DNA of 64,000 nucleotides from Petrolisthes cinctipes (Eukaryota > Arthropoda > Malacostraca > Decapoda > Porcellanidae), in the NCBI GenBank assembly GCA_033782935.1, contig JAWQEG010003728.1, positions 7,501-71,500 of the forward strand, in the 5' to 3' direction. Positions 63,790-64,000 of the stretch are shown here, piece after piece (the stretch's first letter is position 1; each line of letters begins with the position of its first letter). The notes beneath the pieces are model-generated. The model saw only the letters and a list, made by a program, of their open reading frames with translations, made no database searches and was not told the DNA's origin. The translations under genes were made by a program, and so were the position numbers.

Positions 63790-64000
63790 CAGTCGTGGTC
63801 AATAATATTCATCCACATATGGGTATCTCAAACAATTTACTGTCTAATGTTTTCACATTCACATATATGATTTTAAATAGTGTGTAGCTGCTTGTATTAA
63901 ATTAAAAGATGGTAGTTAACGCTTGTGTGTGTGTGTGTGTGTGTGTGTTATTGTTTTAAGTAGTGTGTAGCTGCTTGTATTAAATTAAAAGATGGTAGTT
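63790..64000. mobile_element. Family A MITE, left part, cut by the window end
   Basis: TA (63788-63789) then CAGTCGTGGTCAATAATATT, identical at the start to 55753, with a longer (GT)n at 63923-63949. The right end lies outside the window. Confidence 0.85.

Larger units (their letters stand above)
56842..64000. repeat. Segmental duplication, copy 2 (continues past the window)
   Basis: This is the second tandem copy of 49192-56841, still running at 64000 inside the family A MITE (copy 1 equivalent about 55960). By eye it is nearly identical outside tandem tracts. Offsets grow from 7650 bp at the start to about 8.2 kb after the longer array C and settle at about 8.04 kb after shorter arrays B/D. 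Whether a third copy follows cannot be seen. Confidence 0.93.

Noticed and set aside
1..64000. A new defence, biosynthetic or other multi-gene system
   Set aside because: No intact gene of any kind could be supported; the notable structures are repeat-derived.

Overview
The window is the left end of a eukaryotic chromosome. It opens with about 4.43 kb of uninterrupted (CTAAC)n, which is the C-strand of the arthropod telomere repeat TTAGG. The rest is subtelomeric DNA dominated by satellites, foldback elements and microsatellites. TTAGG telomeres, long (GT)n, (GA)n and (TTA)n tracts and many TA-flanked miniature transposons suggest an arthropod, most likely a decapod crustacean. The arthropod call is strong; the decapod call is inference.

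Layout. 1-4428: telomere. 4429-6971: transition DNA. 6972-13864: ten copies of a 692-bp satellite. 13865-15207: AT-only array bounded by transposon ends. 15.2-20.6 kb: inverted-repeat elements, including a 192-bp palindrome next to a 2.49-kb TA-flanked long-TIR element. 21.16-22.13 kb: two broken non-LTR retrotransposon fragments in opposite orientation. 22.7-28 kb: G-rich foldbacks, GA/CT/CA tracts and minisatellites. 28-31 kb: less repetitive DNA with CCAAT/YY1-like motifs and a four-fold repeat carrying splice-donor-like sites. 31-40 kb: dispersed TA-flanked MITEs, a tRNA-derived SINE head and an interstitial telomere tract. 40.2-42.0 kb: second AT array. 42-49 kb: MITEs, a G-rich foldback flanked by TTAA, and a (TTA)n palindrome. 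49.19-64.00 kb: two tandem copies of a 7-8 kb segmental duplication, the second running off the window.

No intact protein-coding gene, rRNA operon or CRISPR array was found. Almost every long open frame is low complexity or the shadow of a tandem repeat. The recognisable coding remnants are 3' ends of non-LTR retrotransposons. Three short protein-like frames (19.1-19.5, 44.9-45.1 and 45.6-45.9 kb) remain unidentified.

The most interesting structure is in the 49-64 kb duplication. A 72-bp (24-codon) minisatellite there is an amplified piece of the C-terminal zinc-knuckle region of a non-LTR retrotransposon. In one array it stays in frame through about eight units into the authentic C-terminal tail and stop codon. 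This window therefore shows several stages of subtelomere growth: telomere, transposon ends turned into satellites, and segmental duplication.
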